Positions 30,029-43,923 of a stretch of 64,000 bases of DNA are shown here, one piece after another. The stretch's first letter is position 1; every line of letters starts with the position of its first letter. Made by a program: the position numbers and the translations under genes. Source of the DNA: Phytophthora quininea (lineage: Eukaryota > Oomycota > Peronosporomycetes > Peronosporales > Peronosporaceae); the NCBI GenBank assembly GCA_011947345.1, contig JAAVTG010000109.1:31330-95329 (forward strand). Reading direction: 5' to 3'. The notes under the pieces are model-generated. The model was not told the DNA's origin, ran no database searches, and saw only the letters and a list, made by a program, of their open reading frames with translations.

Positions 30029-30326
30029 GAGTCTCCCGTTCACCGTCCACCGCCAAATCGGAAATGAGGACGCGGTACGCCTCCACCAACGGCATGGTCC
30101 GTTCACATCAAAGCGTCCTACCCAAGGCGTGAGATTGGTCCGTTCACGTCACTTCGGGGCTGGATTTCCTACTTCAATGGGTGAGTTCCTTTCGCAGTAC
30201 ACGCCAGGTTTCTTCCGTAGTCAGCTCCAATCATTCCGTACCTCTTCACAGTAACCTCGGCACAGACTGCCAAAGTGCCATTTCGCAAAGAGAAACCTCC
30301 AGCGGAAGCCGTTCTTCACCGTCAAG

Positions 30327-32004
30327 ATGGCCAAGTCGCCTTCTACGTTACCCACCAAGACGCCCGCCGAGCTCCTCGCGGAACTCCAGGCGAGTCTCGC
30401 TGCCGGCACGCAGCAGCAAAGTCCTGCAGAGGCGCAAGCCGAGCTGTGGACCAAGCTCCGCCCCATTCTCGGCGTCAACGACGGCTCCACAGGTTTGGAC
30501 GCCATCGGCGCCATCATCGAGGATATCGTCGCCGGACGACCTCCGCGTCCGCTGCTCGACTTCGTCATCCTCGCTCCAGCGCCTCAGAACCAGCGACTTG
30601 CACTCGAATTCGTCAAGAAGGCCACAAGTAAGGCCAAGCTGAAGGTCAACACCAAGTCGGCCACGAAAGCCACTGGATCCAAGCGTCCTCCACGTTCACA
30701 GTCCACTGCTGCACCGGTCACCAAGAAAGCCAAGACGTCGCCACCTTCAAGTTGCTCCTCGCCGGGACGGTTGTCGAATGCGTTGGCAGCAGCGTTCATC
30801 GACCCAGATGCCCCGAAGGAACTTCTCGGCGACCTGGACGGCATCTTCAGCATGGCCAAGGAGCAGAAGAAGAAACCGTACCAACTGGCGTATCCGTGGA
30901 GTGGTCGTCGCCTTTGGTATGCTCCGTCCGACTATCCCGCCGTCTACCGCGCTCATTATCGCTTCTGGATGATCTATCGTCCGGTCTTCTGGGAGTGGGC
31001 GGTCAATGCTCCGTTACGCGCCGAGAGCGCCTACAGTGCTCGTCGAAAGCGTAAGATGAACGATATCCGAGCCCGTGCTCTCTTCCTCAGCGTTTGTATT
31101 GAGACGTGGGGCTGGTACGCTTTCCTGGGAAGGTTCGAGCGCACTGGAGTCCATGATCGAGTGTTCTGGATGGGTGGTCAGCCAGGGAGAATTCCATGGA
31201 CGCGAAGACCACTCAGGGCAGCAACGGTCCCTCCATCCTTGGTCTCGGCAAGCTCTTCACGAAGGACAAGGCCGCCTACTCTCAAGTCATTGACTGTGCC
31301 CTGGATCCGGAACGGATCGATGACGACGGCTACCAGGTCATCCCTTCCATGCTGGCCCTTACCGACGCCCTGGACCCTCGCCGCAAGTCCCAAGGTAGCC
31401 GTCTTTCCGACAAGGCCCTGGCGCGAGTTTACAGGGACATCAAGTCCAAGCGCAGTCATCAGCCTCACTGGAAGAAGGGAGGGGACCCGGCTGCGTGGAA
31501 GGCCCTGAAGCGCAGCAAGCGCATCCGTTTGCTGGCGGAACAGTTGGGTGGTCAGCTTCGTGACAAGTGCTACGATCCCCCGGTCGCGGAGGAGTATCAC
31601 GCCACCAAAGACTCAGGGGTCGACTATTCCGACGACGAGGACGACGAGTCCCACGTCTTCACCTCCCTGCCCCCGGATGGGCTCCACGACGGCGAGCTCA
31701 TAGAGGAGGAGCCGGAGACCACAGCAGTGACCAAAACCACCGTCATTGAGCGTTCAGTCGAAGTCGCGGAGGCCTTGCCCACAAAAATGCTCCCGAGGCC
31801 AAGGAAGTCGCCCCAAGCGAGGATGGAGCCAAGGATGGTGAACCGTCCGATGAAGAGGAAGAAGACGACGAGAGACGCAGCAGCGAAGACGAAGCCAACG
31901 ACGACGATGATGAAAATGAAGAGGAGGAGGAGGTCGACGACGTCGCTGAAGACAGCAAGCCCGCTCCCAAGCGATCCTCCAAGCGTTCCAAGTCGTCGAA
32001 GTAA
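30327..32004 (+). CDS. Antisense accessory ORF of element B
   Basis: This shows the middle of the protein best: after CYDPP it reads VAEEYHATKDSGVDYSDDED and on through GLHDGELIEEEPETTA. Two frame changes remain: at 31186 (GGG where A has GGGG) and between about 31770 and 31790. After the second, the acidic frame (EEEEDDERRSSEDEANDDDD type) and a Ser/Lys tail run to TAA 32002-32004. That stop lies within a GTAAGT splice-donor-like string. Confidence 0.6.
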
Positions 32005-32283
32005 GTCCCCGAGTTGCTTCTCTTCATTCCGTTCCACATGCAGCGTTCCCTCCGTTTCAATTTTGACACGTAAGCTCCATGCTTAATCAATTCATTTTCC
32101 GTTCTTCTTCACAGGAGCGTTGTTTTCATAAAGTTCCTTTCCGTTCTTGGCCACACGTGGTCAAGAGGGAAGTCATCACGCAAATAAAATTCAAAGTAAA
32201 AAGTCAAACGCAAATTCAGTGTCGCTGAACCACCATCACTAATCCGTTCAACGCACGCTTTCCAACAGACCACTGACTATATT

Positions 32284-32936
32284 TCACCTCCGCAGTCCGT
32301 TCCACCCACATACCTCCTGGAAGAGGAGCTCGTAATCGTCGACATCGGCGTTCGCCTCTGTCAATCGAGCGTTCCTTCTCATTTCTGGGGCTCCAGCTTC
32401 TGCCAAACGCTTATCGTCGAAGGCATTAACCAAATGTGCGATGGGATCCAGCTCACTTCGAGCTAACCAGATCGTACTGTAGTCGGCCAGTAAAGCGAGG
32501 TACTGCAGCTCGCGCTTGTACTTCCGTCTCCCCACAATTTCCACTACGGGCTCGCTAACGCCGGTCACCACCACTTCCTCGCCGCCAATGACACGACGCT
32601 CGGCAAAGCTGGTTTCAGGAAGATCTTCCTCTTGCAGTTGCCCTTCGTCATGAGACACATCAACTTCCAGCTGAGGAGCCTCGTCACGGAGCGGTCGGCT
32701 CCAACGGCCACGGTACGGTTTGAGACGGTTCACGTTAATGGTTACGATCCGATCCGGGTGGGACGGAATGACGATTCGGTAGGCATTATCGTTCACTTTC
32801 CCACGATGCGATAAGGTCCGTGCCATGTAAACGCAAGCTTCTTTGTAGTCTTCTCTCCACTCTTCGCACGGAAGAATTGGTAGACCCACACGGCCGTCCC
32901 GTCTTCGAAGTTCACGGAGATCTGCTTGCCTGTCAC
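32284..32936 (-). CDS. Integrase GPY/chromodomain-like tail of element B
   Basis: One base is missing in the GPY motif region (near 32798). The terminal TAG of the other copies is CAG here, so the frame runs on for 11 residues to 32284. Confidence 0.7.
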
Positions 32937-33043
32937 TTGCCGTGTCGTTCCTGCGCTTTCAGAAGTTGACGTTACACAAGGCGACGGTTTTCACGGAAGG
33001 ACTTGAACAGATCCCGGCGATATTCGGCCACTTCGTTCTTTTG

Positions 33044-36000
33044 TCACTTCTTGTCAGTGTTTAGGAAGGCCACATCCATTGGTAGCATAGCGTCCCGTCC
33101 GTATAGGCTGAAGAGCGGGCTATCTCCCAAAGCCTCATGAAACGAGGTGCGATACGCAAACAGCACGCGCTGCAGATATACGCCCCAGTCAGACTGATGT
33201 TCACCCACGTACATACGAAGCGTACTGATCAATGTTCTGTTGAACCGTTCCACGAGTCCTTGCGTCTGCGGATGGTACGCCGCGCCTGACGACTTCTTGA
33301 TCCCAAGCGTCTCGTAGAAGGATTTGGCCAGGGCCGACACAAAGTTCGTACCACGATCACTGAGCAACCGTTCGGGGATACCGTGCCTAGAGATAACGCC
33401 ATTGATCATGCAGTCCACGAAAGTCACCGTATCCAAAGAGGACACCGCGAACGCCTCAGCCCACCGTGTGAAGTAGTCCATGAAGATCAGAATATACTTG
33501 TTGCCACGCTCGGTCGTCTTCAGAGGTCCGACGGCGTCTACTACGAGCATAGAGAAGGGTCCCTTGAGCTCCTGTACAGGCATCGGTTGCATCAGTCCGT
33601 TTCTCCACGGACGAGGGTCCTTCGCGGCACTGCATTCCCCACAGGTACGGACGTATTCAGCCACATCCTTCTCCCATCCGTGCCAGTAAGCATGCCGTCG
33701 CACCTTGTACGTCATGTAATTACAGCTCGGATGTCCAGCCAGCACGTCCTTGTGCATGTAGTGCAGTACAGTTTCCACGAACGCCAACGGAACTACCGGA
33801 ACCGTAATCGTCTCGGCGTGACTACCAGTGGCTTGTAAGTACACCTTGCGATATAACAGCCCATTCATCACCTTGAAATGAGGCGCCATGCGCAACACCT
33901 TCACTCGCATCTGCGGGTCGATCGCCAACGCACCACTTTCCAAGAATGCTATCACGGCCTGAATCCACGGAGTAGCCAACTGTTCTTCGCAGAACTTGTC
34001 ACGATCCAGACCATATAAGTCGATGTTCGACACCGGCAGCTCCTGATCGGTGTCACCACCCTCGTCTGTAGGTGGCGTAGCGTTCTCAACATCACTAGAG
34101 TCCAGAGCGGAAGGAGGAGCCACGGAAGGCTCCCGACCAAGCTGGGACCATCATATCCAGTCGAAACATCGTCGTTAAGCAGGTCCTGCATCGTTAGAGC
34201 GTAAGCCCCAACCTGGTGCATCCTTGACAGTCCGTCAGCATGCCCCATCAACGTGCCAGCCTTGTGATATACTTTAAAGCGTAACTGGGACAGCTCCATG
34301 GCCCAACGGGCCAACTTAGCGTTACTGGTACGGTTTTCCGGGCTGAAGACCCATGTCAAAGCCTTATGATCCGTGTACAAATCGAAATCTTTCCGGTCCA
34401 GGTAGCAATGGAACTTCCTCGTGGCCCAGACAATCCCCCAGCACTCGATCTCGGTTATACCATCGGTGTGGTGGATCCAGTTCTGTTCGGACCCTACCAG
34501 CAGCTTGCTAGCGTAGGCCACGACACGGTCATGTCCGTCCACGTGCTGCATTAAGCAAGCACCCACGGCAATCCGTGACGAATCTACGAACAATTTTAAG
34601 CGTTTCGAGAAGTCCGGGTATACCAATATGGGAGGCGTGACCAGCGCGCGCTTCAACTTGAGGAACGCTTCCTCACAGTCGCCGTTCCACTCGAACACGG
34701 CATCCTTCTGCTTCAGTCGTTCTAGTGGAGCCGAGATGCCTGCGTACCCAGGTATATATCTCCTGAAATAGCTGGTCAGCCCCAAGAACGCACGGAGCGT
34801 GTGCAGATCGCACGGACGCTCGACGTTCATCACAGCTTTTACTTTCTCCGGGTTGGGCAGGATTCCGGACGGAGTGACGATATGTCCCAGGAACGCAACT
34901 TGACTCCGTCCCCAGTGACACTTCTTCATTTTCAACTTAAACCCAGCACTTCTGAAGCGTCCCAACACTTGACGCAGACGTACCAAGTGCGTCGGAAAAT
35001 CAGTACTGAACACCACGCAGTCGTCTAGGTAAACGAGACAAGTTCGCCACTTTAGGTCCACGAAAACGGTCTCCATCAACCTCTCGAACGCAGGGACAGC
35101 GTTACACAGGCCAAAGGACATCACCGGCCACTCGTACAACCCATACTTGCACATGAACGCGGTCTTCTCCACACTAGCGGGATCCGTAGGGACGTTCCAG
35201 TACCCGGATGCAATATCCATAGTCGAGAATAACTTAGCGTTCCCTAGCACATCCAAAATGTCGTCGATGAGCGGCATGGGGTAACTGTCCTTGATCGTTA
35301 CTGCGTTTAACCGTCTATAGTCGATGCAGAAACGGATTCCACCGTCCGGTTTCCGTATCATGAGCACCGGGCTGGCCCACGGGCTAGTGGAAGGACGGAT
35401 CAAGCCGAGTTCCAGATACTGTTGTATCTCGGCTTCCATCACTTCTCCCTCGGCCTGTGAGACATGGTACGGACGTTGTTTGATCGGCTGGTGAGTTCCA
35501 GTATCGATCGAGAACTTCAAGAGATCTGTGCGCCCAGGTTTCTTAGACGTCTCCACGAAGAGATCCCGGAAAGCGCTCAGTTCTTTGCGTAGGATAGCAC
35601 GTTGTTCTTCAGTCAACTTAGAGCCTGAGAAGTCCACCTCCAGGTCATCATTGTCATCACGCACGTCCTCCTTCGACAGACCAGGCATTTCAGTCCCTGC
35701 ATCGGCGTCCGTAGTCACTCTACCGATCACCGAGCTCGCGTTGCTGGCTGCTTCGTTACTAGGAGCTGTTTCCGTATTCGCAGCGAACTGTTCCTGTCGT
35801 TCCCATGCGAACGCCGAGTCGGGCAAGACGGTGGTATTGGCCACCACGGAGCCTCTTTCGATCAGGATTTCCTCGGTAGTAGCGTTACACAGCTCAACCA
35901 CAACTTGATTGTCGTGCACGGTACACACAGAGCGAGCTACACGTAACTTCGCGTTCGCCTCGGGGCTAGTTTCCACTAGAACCACGGCGCCAGTATCCAC

Positions 36001-36443
36001 CTCTCCCTCCACCTGAGTAGTAAGCAGGACTTGGTGGCCTGGGGAAGCAGTACTGGAGCTGCCGCTCGGGCTAGATGTTCGTCAATCACCTGCTCCACAC
36101 CCAGCCTGAACACTTCCCCACTCGACTTCAGAGTCATGGTACGCTCCTCCATGTCGATAACAGCACGAAATGCAGTCAGTATATTCATTCCAAGGATCGC
36201 GTCGACGTGTAAGTCTTCCGTAACCACGAAAGGAACAATCATTTCCACTGAACCGAGACGCAACGGAAGGTCAATTTCGCCACGGATCTTGATACCGTGT
36301 CCAGAAGCACTCGTAAGACCACGGTGGTACGGTCGTAGCGGCGCATCCAGGAGTCCCAGTCGTCTCAGCATCTTGCGGTTAAGCAGACTACTGATGGCAC
36401 CAGTGTCCACCAGCATCTCGGCAGGAAGACAGTCCAGATAGCC
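33044..36443 (-). CDS. pol: Pol of element B, broken by two one-base deletions
   Basis: The same domains as in A. The frame breaks near 36040 (GGGG for GGGGG, between protease and RT) and near 34134 (CCC for CCCC, between RNase H and integrase). The catalytic motifs themselves are unchanged. Confidence 0.92.
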
Positions 36444-37745
36444 CTAAGATGTAGCCTCAATCCCTTCTGTACTCCTGATCGAGTACAGGAAGCGCTTTCC
36501 GTTCGAGGTGGCACGCTCTGACTTGACACGCTCCCCAGGTTTCCATTCTCTTAGACCGGGTTTCCGTCCGCGCGCATCACCCGTCTCGGGGAACAGAACG
36601 GAGCAGTCCAGATCAATGCCGGGCCTCGCTGACCAATACTCCTTGAGACCGCGACGGGCCTTGATCTTGGCACTGATTAGCGTGTCGTTCTCCCAGTATA
36701 CAGTCTCCGTATATTTCATGATTGCATCCTACAAACACACAGGAATGGAACCACTAATTAGCTTCAGGTGCGAGGCAGCCCCGATTTCATCGAAACTCAT
36801 AGTCCAGTCTGGATCTTCCACAACATGCAGACCCTTTGGCTTTGACTCGTGTTGTGACGACACGTTCATTTTGTCACAGATCAGCTCGTAAACTGCCTGG
36901 CGAGCCACTCCACGCCATCTGCGAGACAACGAGGACGGAGGGTCAGGGTACGGACGGTCCGAGTCCGAGCTCGACCCGTCTTCCGTGCCATCATTACTCG
37001 GCACACCAGCCTCCACACGATCAGTACTCACTGCTACCACCTCACCAGCTCCGTTCTCAGAGTCGCTGCTCAAAGCCACAGAGTTAACTTCGGCGAGGTT
37101 CTCGGCATCCACGGCACCACGGAAGTCACGATTAGCACGCTTGGCCTCACCGGTCGTAGCTAAAGTGTCCTGGTACCATTTATTCCAGTATTCTTGTGTG
37201 CTGAGCTCACCCACGGACGCTTCCTTGGTCCGTCTTAGAGTCTCAACGGGGATATCTAGAGCTTCACTCAGGGTCTCGAGGGACGGTTCTTTCAAGCGTT
37301 CAGCGTTCGCCTCCATTTTCTTCTTTAGTTCAACCCCGTCCAGAGGGAACAGTCGATCCTCGATTCCCTTTTCGTATTCTTCTGGCTCAGGCTCCGTGAC
37401 ATCCCATCGACCTTCTTCGATAGCGTTTAACTCGCTACCGGTAAATGCTCTTACATGCGACGCAGGGTAGCGGCTGGTCGAGGCAGCTGTCAGAGCAGCA
37501 TCGGCCTCCAGACCACCACCAGCACCTCCTTGCACGGATTCATCATTTTGCGATTCCACGGCACACTCTTCATCCGTTCCAGTCGCCACTTCACATTCTT
37601 CAACACACACTGCACGCTCCACTCTGCTCTTGGCTTCGCCAAGGGCAACTGTGCTGGTGTCCACATTTTCACAGTCATTTGAGACCACGCTCGCGAATCG
37701 CACACTCTTCTTCACGTTGGTCTCCATATCAGCATCTTCAATCAT
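36444..37745 (-). CDS. Gag-Pol linker ORF of element B, with nonsense codon
   Basis: As in A, but TGG is TAG at 36729-36731 (after SGSIPVCL), a real substitution and not a homopolymer change. It ends at the conserved TAG 36444-36446 before protease. Confidence 0.75.
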
Positions 37746-40261
37746 TTTTCTCCGTTCTTCACACTTGTTTCCACATTCGTTCCGTTCACAGGAGCCACAG
37801 CAGTCTCTTCTTCATCAATCGACTCCACCGTGCTCCTCACCGTGTCGGCCTCCAGACAGGAGGAAAGAGCGACACTCCTTTCCCCTCCTCCTGTTCCCAT
37901 CATGGTTGGGACGGAGGCAGTGCAGGGCGCTTCGCTGTGCGCGCCACCGGCCGCGTTCTGTCGAACCATCGCACGGAACTTGATCACATCTGGGCACTTA
38001 GCGGCTACGTGCCCTTCTCCTTCACAGAGGAAACAAGTGGGGACCCTCCGAGGCGGTCGTCCTCCACCACCTCCACCACGGTAGCTTCTTGGCTCCGTGC
38101 ACTCCATTGCGAAATGGCCAAACTCGCCGCACTGGATACAATTTCCAGTCTGACGCGGACAAGCATCTCTTCCGTGACCAAGACGGTGGCAACGTCCGCA
38201 AACAGTAGCTCCTTCTTGCGTACGCTGGTCGGAGCCCATACGTATCCCACGGAACGGCTCACCGCCACCTTGCCCGCTTGGCCCATTCGTAAGAGCCGGC
38301 TGAGGAGTCATGTTGGCCACTGTTGCCGCAGGAGCGTTGCGGTCCTCGGGGAATGGGGCGAACGCATCGCCTGCTGCTGTTGCTCTTCCATCTGCATCTG
38401 CTGAGCCATCAGCAGAGACTGCATCTGAGCAAGACGCTTGTCGACCTCCTCCAGCACGGGACTGGTCTTGGACACTGCTTCATCAGTAAACTCGTCGTCT
38501 TCTTCAATAGGACGATGCATTTCCATACGTAACAAGAATTCACAGGCGTCAGGGATGTTGTCGACAAAGCTCGTACGGAGCACCGCACGGATGGCCTTGT
38601 TACGCAGGCCCTTGCAGAACAGTTGATACCGCATCTTCGGGTCACTGTAGTTGAGAGAGTCGCATAGATCAGAGACTCGATCTCCCATTCCTCAATAGAT
38701 TCGCTTCGATCACGCTTGAACGAGTTCCCTCGGGCCCAAAGCTTGTCCGCGGACTGGCTCACGAACTTGTTATGGAAGCGCACATGCAGCGTGCTGAAGT
38801 CACGGATGTTCGAGGCGCTCCACCACTTGCGACCGGTTTCTCCGTTCAGCACACGCTGGAACGCTAGCAACCTTGTTGGTTCGGGCAACACAGCCGTGTT
38901 CGCCTCGAACGCATCCCAGAACTGACGCGCCTTGACCGGAGTTGATCCGTCCGAGAAGAACGGAGGCAGCCAGTCCACCAAACGCAAAGCGTCACGAGTC
39001 AGAGGCGTCTGAGGAACCAATTGTCCAGTCGACGGAGTTGTAGCTGACACAGCAGGCCTCGTGGAATAACCACTGGGCGCCGAAGCAGCATAGTTTCCAG
39101 TAGACGTTCGGGGTACTCGCTGGACGGCATCGTACCATAGTCGTATCCTCTAGCGTAACTTACCGACGGGCTGTAGAAGTCCTAGTCACGGTCGTGGAGG
39201 CTGGAACTGAGGGAGCGGCTCCGGCCACGTAGCTTCCCGACGGGAAATTCTGCGAGGCGCTAGGGACTTGACGCCCTCGTAGCGATGACACGCCCATGCG
39301 AGGTTGCGTCTGTCCGCCTTCAAGTCCGACGGCCGCAAACTCCGTCTTCACTGAGGCGGGCACCGTTCCAGCTCCACCTCCAAACCCATAACTACGTCCG
39401 TAACCCCAGTGCTGCTTCCTTGAGTCACCATCATCGATGCGTGGCTCCGTTCCGGTGTATACGGGGATGGTTCCACTCTGCGTTACTTGCGAGGATTGTC
39501 CTTCGGAGAAGGAGACGCTCGGTCCCTTCTTGTCCTGGGTCGGTTCGGCGGGAACGGAGAGAGGAGCAAAACGTGTCTTGGGGTCCGTCAGTAGCGCTGC
39601 CGCCGACTCGGCATGCTTGCCGAGCCGGGTAAGCTCTCCCGCGTCGAGCTCGGACAGATTGTCAGGGTTCGGTCGAAGTTTCCGGTCCTTTATCACCTCA
39701 TTCAGCATAGCACCCAAGGCCAGGACCTCTTCGTCAGGAATGCCCGGCCAGGCCCCAGGCTCTCCACAGTGCTTCTCCATCTCGGCCCATATTGCCTTGC
39801 GTTCCTCCTCGTCGTACGTTCCTTCCTTCTTGATCCTTCGTAGTTGCTCCTTATCCGAGGTCAACTGTCCTGTAAAGCGTGAGTCTCCCGACACCACCGC
39901 ACCCTCAGCGGATGGAACGCTCGGACGCTTCCCTTCGGGTCCATACTTCCTCCAGTCTTGTGTCGCTCAGTAAGGGCTTTGCGGATCGAGGCTCTTCCAG
40001 CTGCCGTGTCTGCCAGAGAGGCCGACCCTCCTTTCGTTGCGGGCAACTTGCCCGACTTGTCGTCTCCGAGAAAACCAGTCCTCAACTTCGGCCTTCCGTC
40101 TTCGTCAAGCACCATGCGCCCTTGCTCGTCGTACTGCAAGACGCCCTTTCTTCATACTTGGAGCTGCCCGACGCAGGAGCCAGCTCTTCTACTTCCGCTA
40201 TCACATCCGTGCCGGTCGGTACCGCCGCAGCACGCGTATCATCACCCGGACTGGTCGACAT
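37742..40261 (-). CDS. gag: Gag region of element B, multiply frameshifted
   Basis: Three CCHC knuckles are retained. At least five single-base deletions split the frame. Near 37928 it lacks five bases (ACGGC) present in A and C, so here Gag joins the following short ORF in frame (SEAPCTASVPTMMG). The start ATG is at 40261. Confidence 0.8.
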
Positions 40262-40658
40262 GATCGCACCAATCGTCCTTTTCACTTCCTTGTTCACTTC
40301 CGAGCGCTCCACGAACGCTGATCCAGTCCCTGTACTCACGCTGCTATCCGAGCAGCCTCAAAAGTTCTTCAAACACGAACGCTCTGTATCCTTAGCGTTA
40401 TCCCGCGAACTTTGCACCTGAAACCCACGACAGCCCTGAACGCTCCTTAGTGCGGCTGCGGCACGGACCCTTGTCGACGTGCACTCCCGAAATTCACTAG
40501 CAAAGGCCTCCGAAACACGGCCTACTTAACAAAGCGATCACGCGAATCACGCTTGACGCTGTCACTTAACCACGCGAGACCTGGTCTCGAACCAACGCGC
40601 TACTGGCGCTCACACACACGCAACTCCACAAGCGGAGATACCCTGCTTCTCCACCAAA

Positions 40659-41196
40659 TGTCCCGTGGTGGGGATGACGGTTGGGCCGCCGCGGCTGGCT
40701 AGGCCTCAACCACCGGCCGGGACAGAAGACCTTGACAGTCGGGGTCAGTACCTCCGGTGTGGGACGGAGTGCAGCGCCTTGGCCTCGCGCTGATGTAGAA
40801 CGGAACGGTAGACGAGGGACGGAAAGTAAACGCAAACGCTACTTGTTGTCTTAGCGGCTCTCGCTGCTGTCGCTGACTCTTGCTGCTCACTAGGCTGGGG
40901 ACCTACGACGCAAAACGAGTTCTGTTAGCTTCACCGTCCGGCGCGGCCGCCAGCGCTGGCTTCTCGCGCCCACCCGTCCTTCTCCACGAGCACGCGCCCC
41001 AGCATGACATCTGTCCTTTGGATCGACCGCCCTCCTCACCTAGAGCCTTCAGCGTGCCACGCCACGCCTGACACCGTCCTCCGCATCCCCGACTTGCCCT
41101 CCACTTGGTCGTCTTGGGCCTGAGTCGAAGATGGTGCGAGGCGAGCTGGCTGGCGCGCCCGCGGCAGCCTACTCTCGCCAAACTCCTTCTTGGATG
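40659..41196 (-). repeat. Truncated 5' LTR of element B
   Basis: In minus orientation, ending at CTTGGATG, so the first 133 or so bases of U3 are missing exactly as in element A. The adjoining sequence is a complete LTR in the other direction. Confidence 0.9.
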
Positions 41197-41863
41197 TGTC
41201 CCGGGTCGGCGTGTACTGCGCGACCCTGGGACGGCAACCGCTCCGTTCCGCCTGTTGGCTCCGTTCCGCCCGTTGGCTACACTCTACGTGAGTCTGAGTA
41301 CCGCGAGCGACAGGGCGAGGCAGTCATCCAAGAAGGAGTTTGGCGAGAGTAGGCCAAGCCGCGGGCGAGCGCGCCAGCTCGCCTCGCACCATCTTCGACT
41401 CAGGCCCAAGACGACCAAGTGGAGGGCAAGTCGGGGATGCGGAGGACGGGTGTCAGGCGTGGCGTGGCACGCTGAAGGCTCTAGGTGAGGAGGGCGGTCG
41501 ATCCAAAGGACAGATGTCATGCTGGGGCGCGTGCTCGTGAAGAAGGACGCGTGGAGAAGCCAGCGCTGGCGGCCGCGCCGGACGGTGAAGCTAACAGAAC
41601 TCGTTTTGCGTCGTAGGTCCCCAGCCTAGTGAGCAGCAAGAGTCAGCGACAGCAGCGAGAGCCGCTAAGACAACAAGTAGCGTTTGCGTTTACTTTCCGT
41701 CCCTCGTCTACCGTTCCGTTCTACATCAGCGCGAGGCCAAGGCGCTGCACACTCCGTCCCACACCAGAGGTACTCGATCCTGACTGTCAAGGTCTTCTGT
41801 CCCGGCCGGTGGTTGAGGCCTAGCCAAGCTCGCTGGCCCAACCGTCATCCCCACCCCGGGACA
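41197..41863 (+). repeat. Full-length LTR in plus orientation
   Basis: Mirror of the LTR at 10570-11246: TGTCCCGGG...CCGGGACA, followed directly by START-region DNA. It has no internal region attached. Confidence 0.9.
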
Positions 41864-43923
41864 GCAGGTGCAACTCTTCGATCTGCGCGCAATCTGTGTG
41901 CATCATCATAGCGACATAAAGGGGGATGGGCATGGCGATAGAAAGCGTCTCAGATATGGTCGTGCTCTTCGTCGCGCTCGCAGTGGCCCCGCAAGAACGG
42001 CAGGACCGTCGTGGAGATGTCTGTTAGCAGCAGTCTTCTTGCAAATTCACATCATGGTGCGCGCGCGGACTTGCTGCTGACGTTGAAGCAGGCTATCTTG
42101 AGCGCACAATCACCGTGTTAGGTAACGTCTGCTCGCGCCATCACCACAGAGAGTGTAGGTTGCGCGCGCTAATTCCTAGGTTAAAGAAGGTTGCCGCCGG
42201 AAAAGCTCGTGGCCATCATCGCGTGTTGCTGTTTGCCATGGCTGTCCTGCTCGGATCGGATGCTTCGTCCTGCTGTCGCAGGCGATGTTCTTCAAACTAC
42301 AAATCGGTCCAGGGGCCCAACCGTATTTATTAATAGCAGCCGCCCTATTTTTCATTCTCTTGTCGGCTTTTGCTCGCACCTCCCCTTGCGCGACTGACAG
42401 CAGCGGTTGCACACCATGTCTGCGACCCAGTCGCGGTAACGATGGAGCCGGGTAGGGTAGAGGCCCAGCGCGACACGCAACGACTGTCCAAACGCCGAAC
42501 AGCAGGCATGCGAGGTGGACTGGGCCGCAAGCGATTGATCGGCCGTTAATTATCAAGTGCTAATTCCTAGGTTAAAAGGTCGCTGCATAATCCGCCGTGC
42601 ATTACCTCTCCTCGAATGCATACCCAGCCATCGCATACTTTATTTCTGGCGTGATGCATTAGGAGGGGTGAATGCGACGTAATCTGCACAGGCCAGCCAT
42701 CATACAACACGACTGGGATAAAAATACATCTGTGGCAAGATAAAGAGGGCACCGGGCACGAAGCTCCTTGCCGGCCTCATGCGCGCCAGTTGTCTGGCAA
42801 AATGCTCCGCATGCCTTTCATCCCCGCGAGCGAGAACAAGTCGAATGTCTGCACTGCACCTCTTTTTCGTTAAACCAGTTGCCACGTTTTTCTATTAAAA
42901 ACAAACAAGTCTTGCCACACGCTGCCAGCCAGCCCCGCGCTCTTGACACTTGCCATGACAGCAGTGCTCGGCACCGCCTCAGCACCCACTGCGCTCGCAT
43001 GAACGCCACCGCTCGCCGCCGCAGTTTCGGCTCGCCCAGATTCGCATCGCAATATTACGTCCCTTGGCGCCGTATCGCAGCGCAGTCCCATAGCCGATAT
43101 AGAACGGCCCGCTGGCCTCAAGGCAAAGCCCAGGCTGCCAGCGGGTCTCGCTCCTTCATTCTCCAACTTGCCTCCTCTCAGACACATCCATCACCACCAC
43201 CACCACCGCCACCGCCACACACCATGGTGTTCGAAAGCAGCGTGGAACTCACTCGCGGCGTGGCCGCCCAGACCAAGCACAGCGCGCCCGACGCCGCCGA
43301 GACGCCCGTGTCCGAGGCCATGAGCTTCTCCATCCCGGCGCCTATCGCGGCCGTGCGCAGCCACCTGCAGGAGTTCGAGGACGACTCGATGCACAAGCTG
43401 CTGACGCGCTTCGACGGGCTGGACGTGCTGCCCAACGGCTGGCGCGAGGGCCCGTGCAACAAGGGCATCCAGGTCGTCTACGGCGAGGTGCAGGGCTCCG
43501 AGTGGTACACCATGAAGACCACGGGCACGCTGCACGTGAGCGCCGGCAAGGCCGCGCGCGTCCTCATGGACTGCAACATGGTGCCCAAGTTCGACGACAT
43601 GACGCGCGAGGTCAAGCCCCTGGAGAAGCTCAGCGCATTCTCCGAGGTGCGCCAGGTCAGCGCCAAGCCCGTCATGTTCACCACCGCCAGAGACTTCTCG
43701 ATCGTCTCGACGTACCGCGAGCTGCCCGACGGCCGCAAGCTCATCGCCACGCGCTCGGTCGAGTTCGTGCCCGAGCGCAAGGGCTTCGTGCGCGCCACGA
43801 TCCTCATCAGCGGCTACGTGGTGGTGCCCCACCCGACCAACCCGGACATGTGCGAGATGAGCGTGATCGCCCACATGGACCTCGGCGGCAACCTGCCGGC
43901 CATGGTGGTGCGCTATCTGGGAC
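41864..43923. repeat. START-region segment S3 (copy 3, inverted)
   Basis: Reverse complement of S2, with the same diagnostic variants and the same fusion to the retroelement mosaic. Confidence 0.9.

Larger units (their letters stand above)
28292..41196 (-). mobile_element. Gypsy LTR retroelement, copy B (between the inverted-repeat arms)
   Basis: The same element as A, in minus orientation. Its left (3') LTR is complete and directly joined to START copy 2; its right (5') LTR is cut at GGATG (41196) and joined to an inverted LTR. It carries many one-base deletions relative to A and C, mostly in runs of three to five equal bases (e.g. near 32290, 32798, 34134, 36040, 38342, 38692, 39112, 40145), plus a nonsense codon at 36729. 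It is the least intact copy. Confidence 0.92.
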
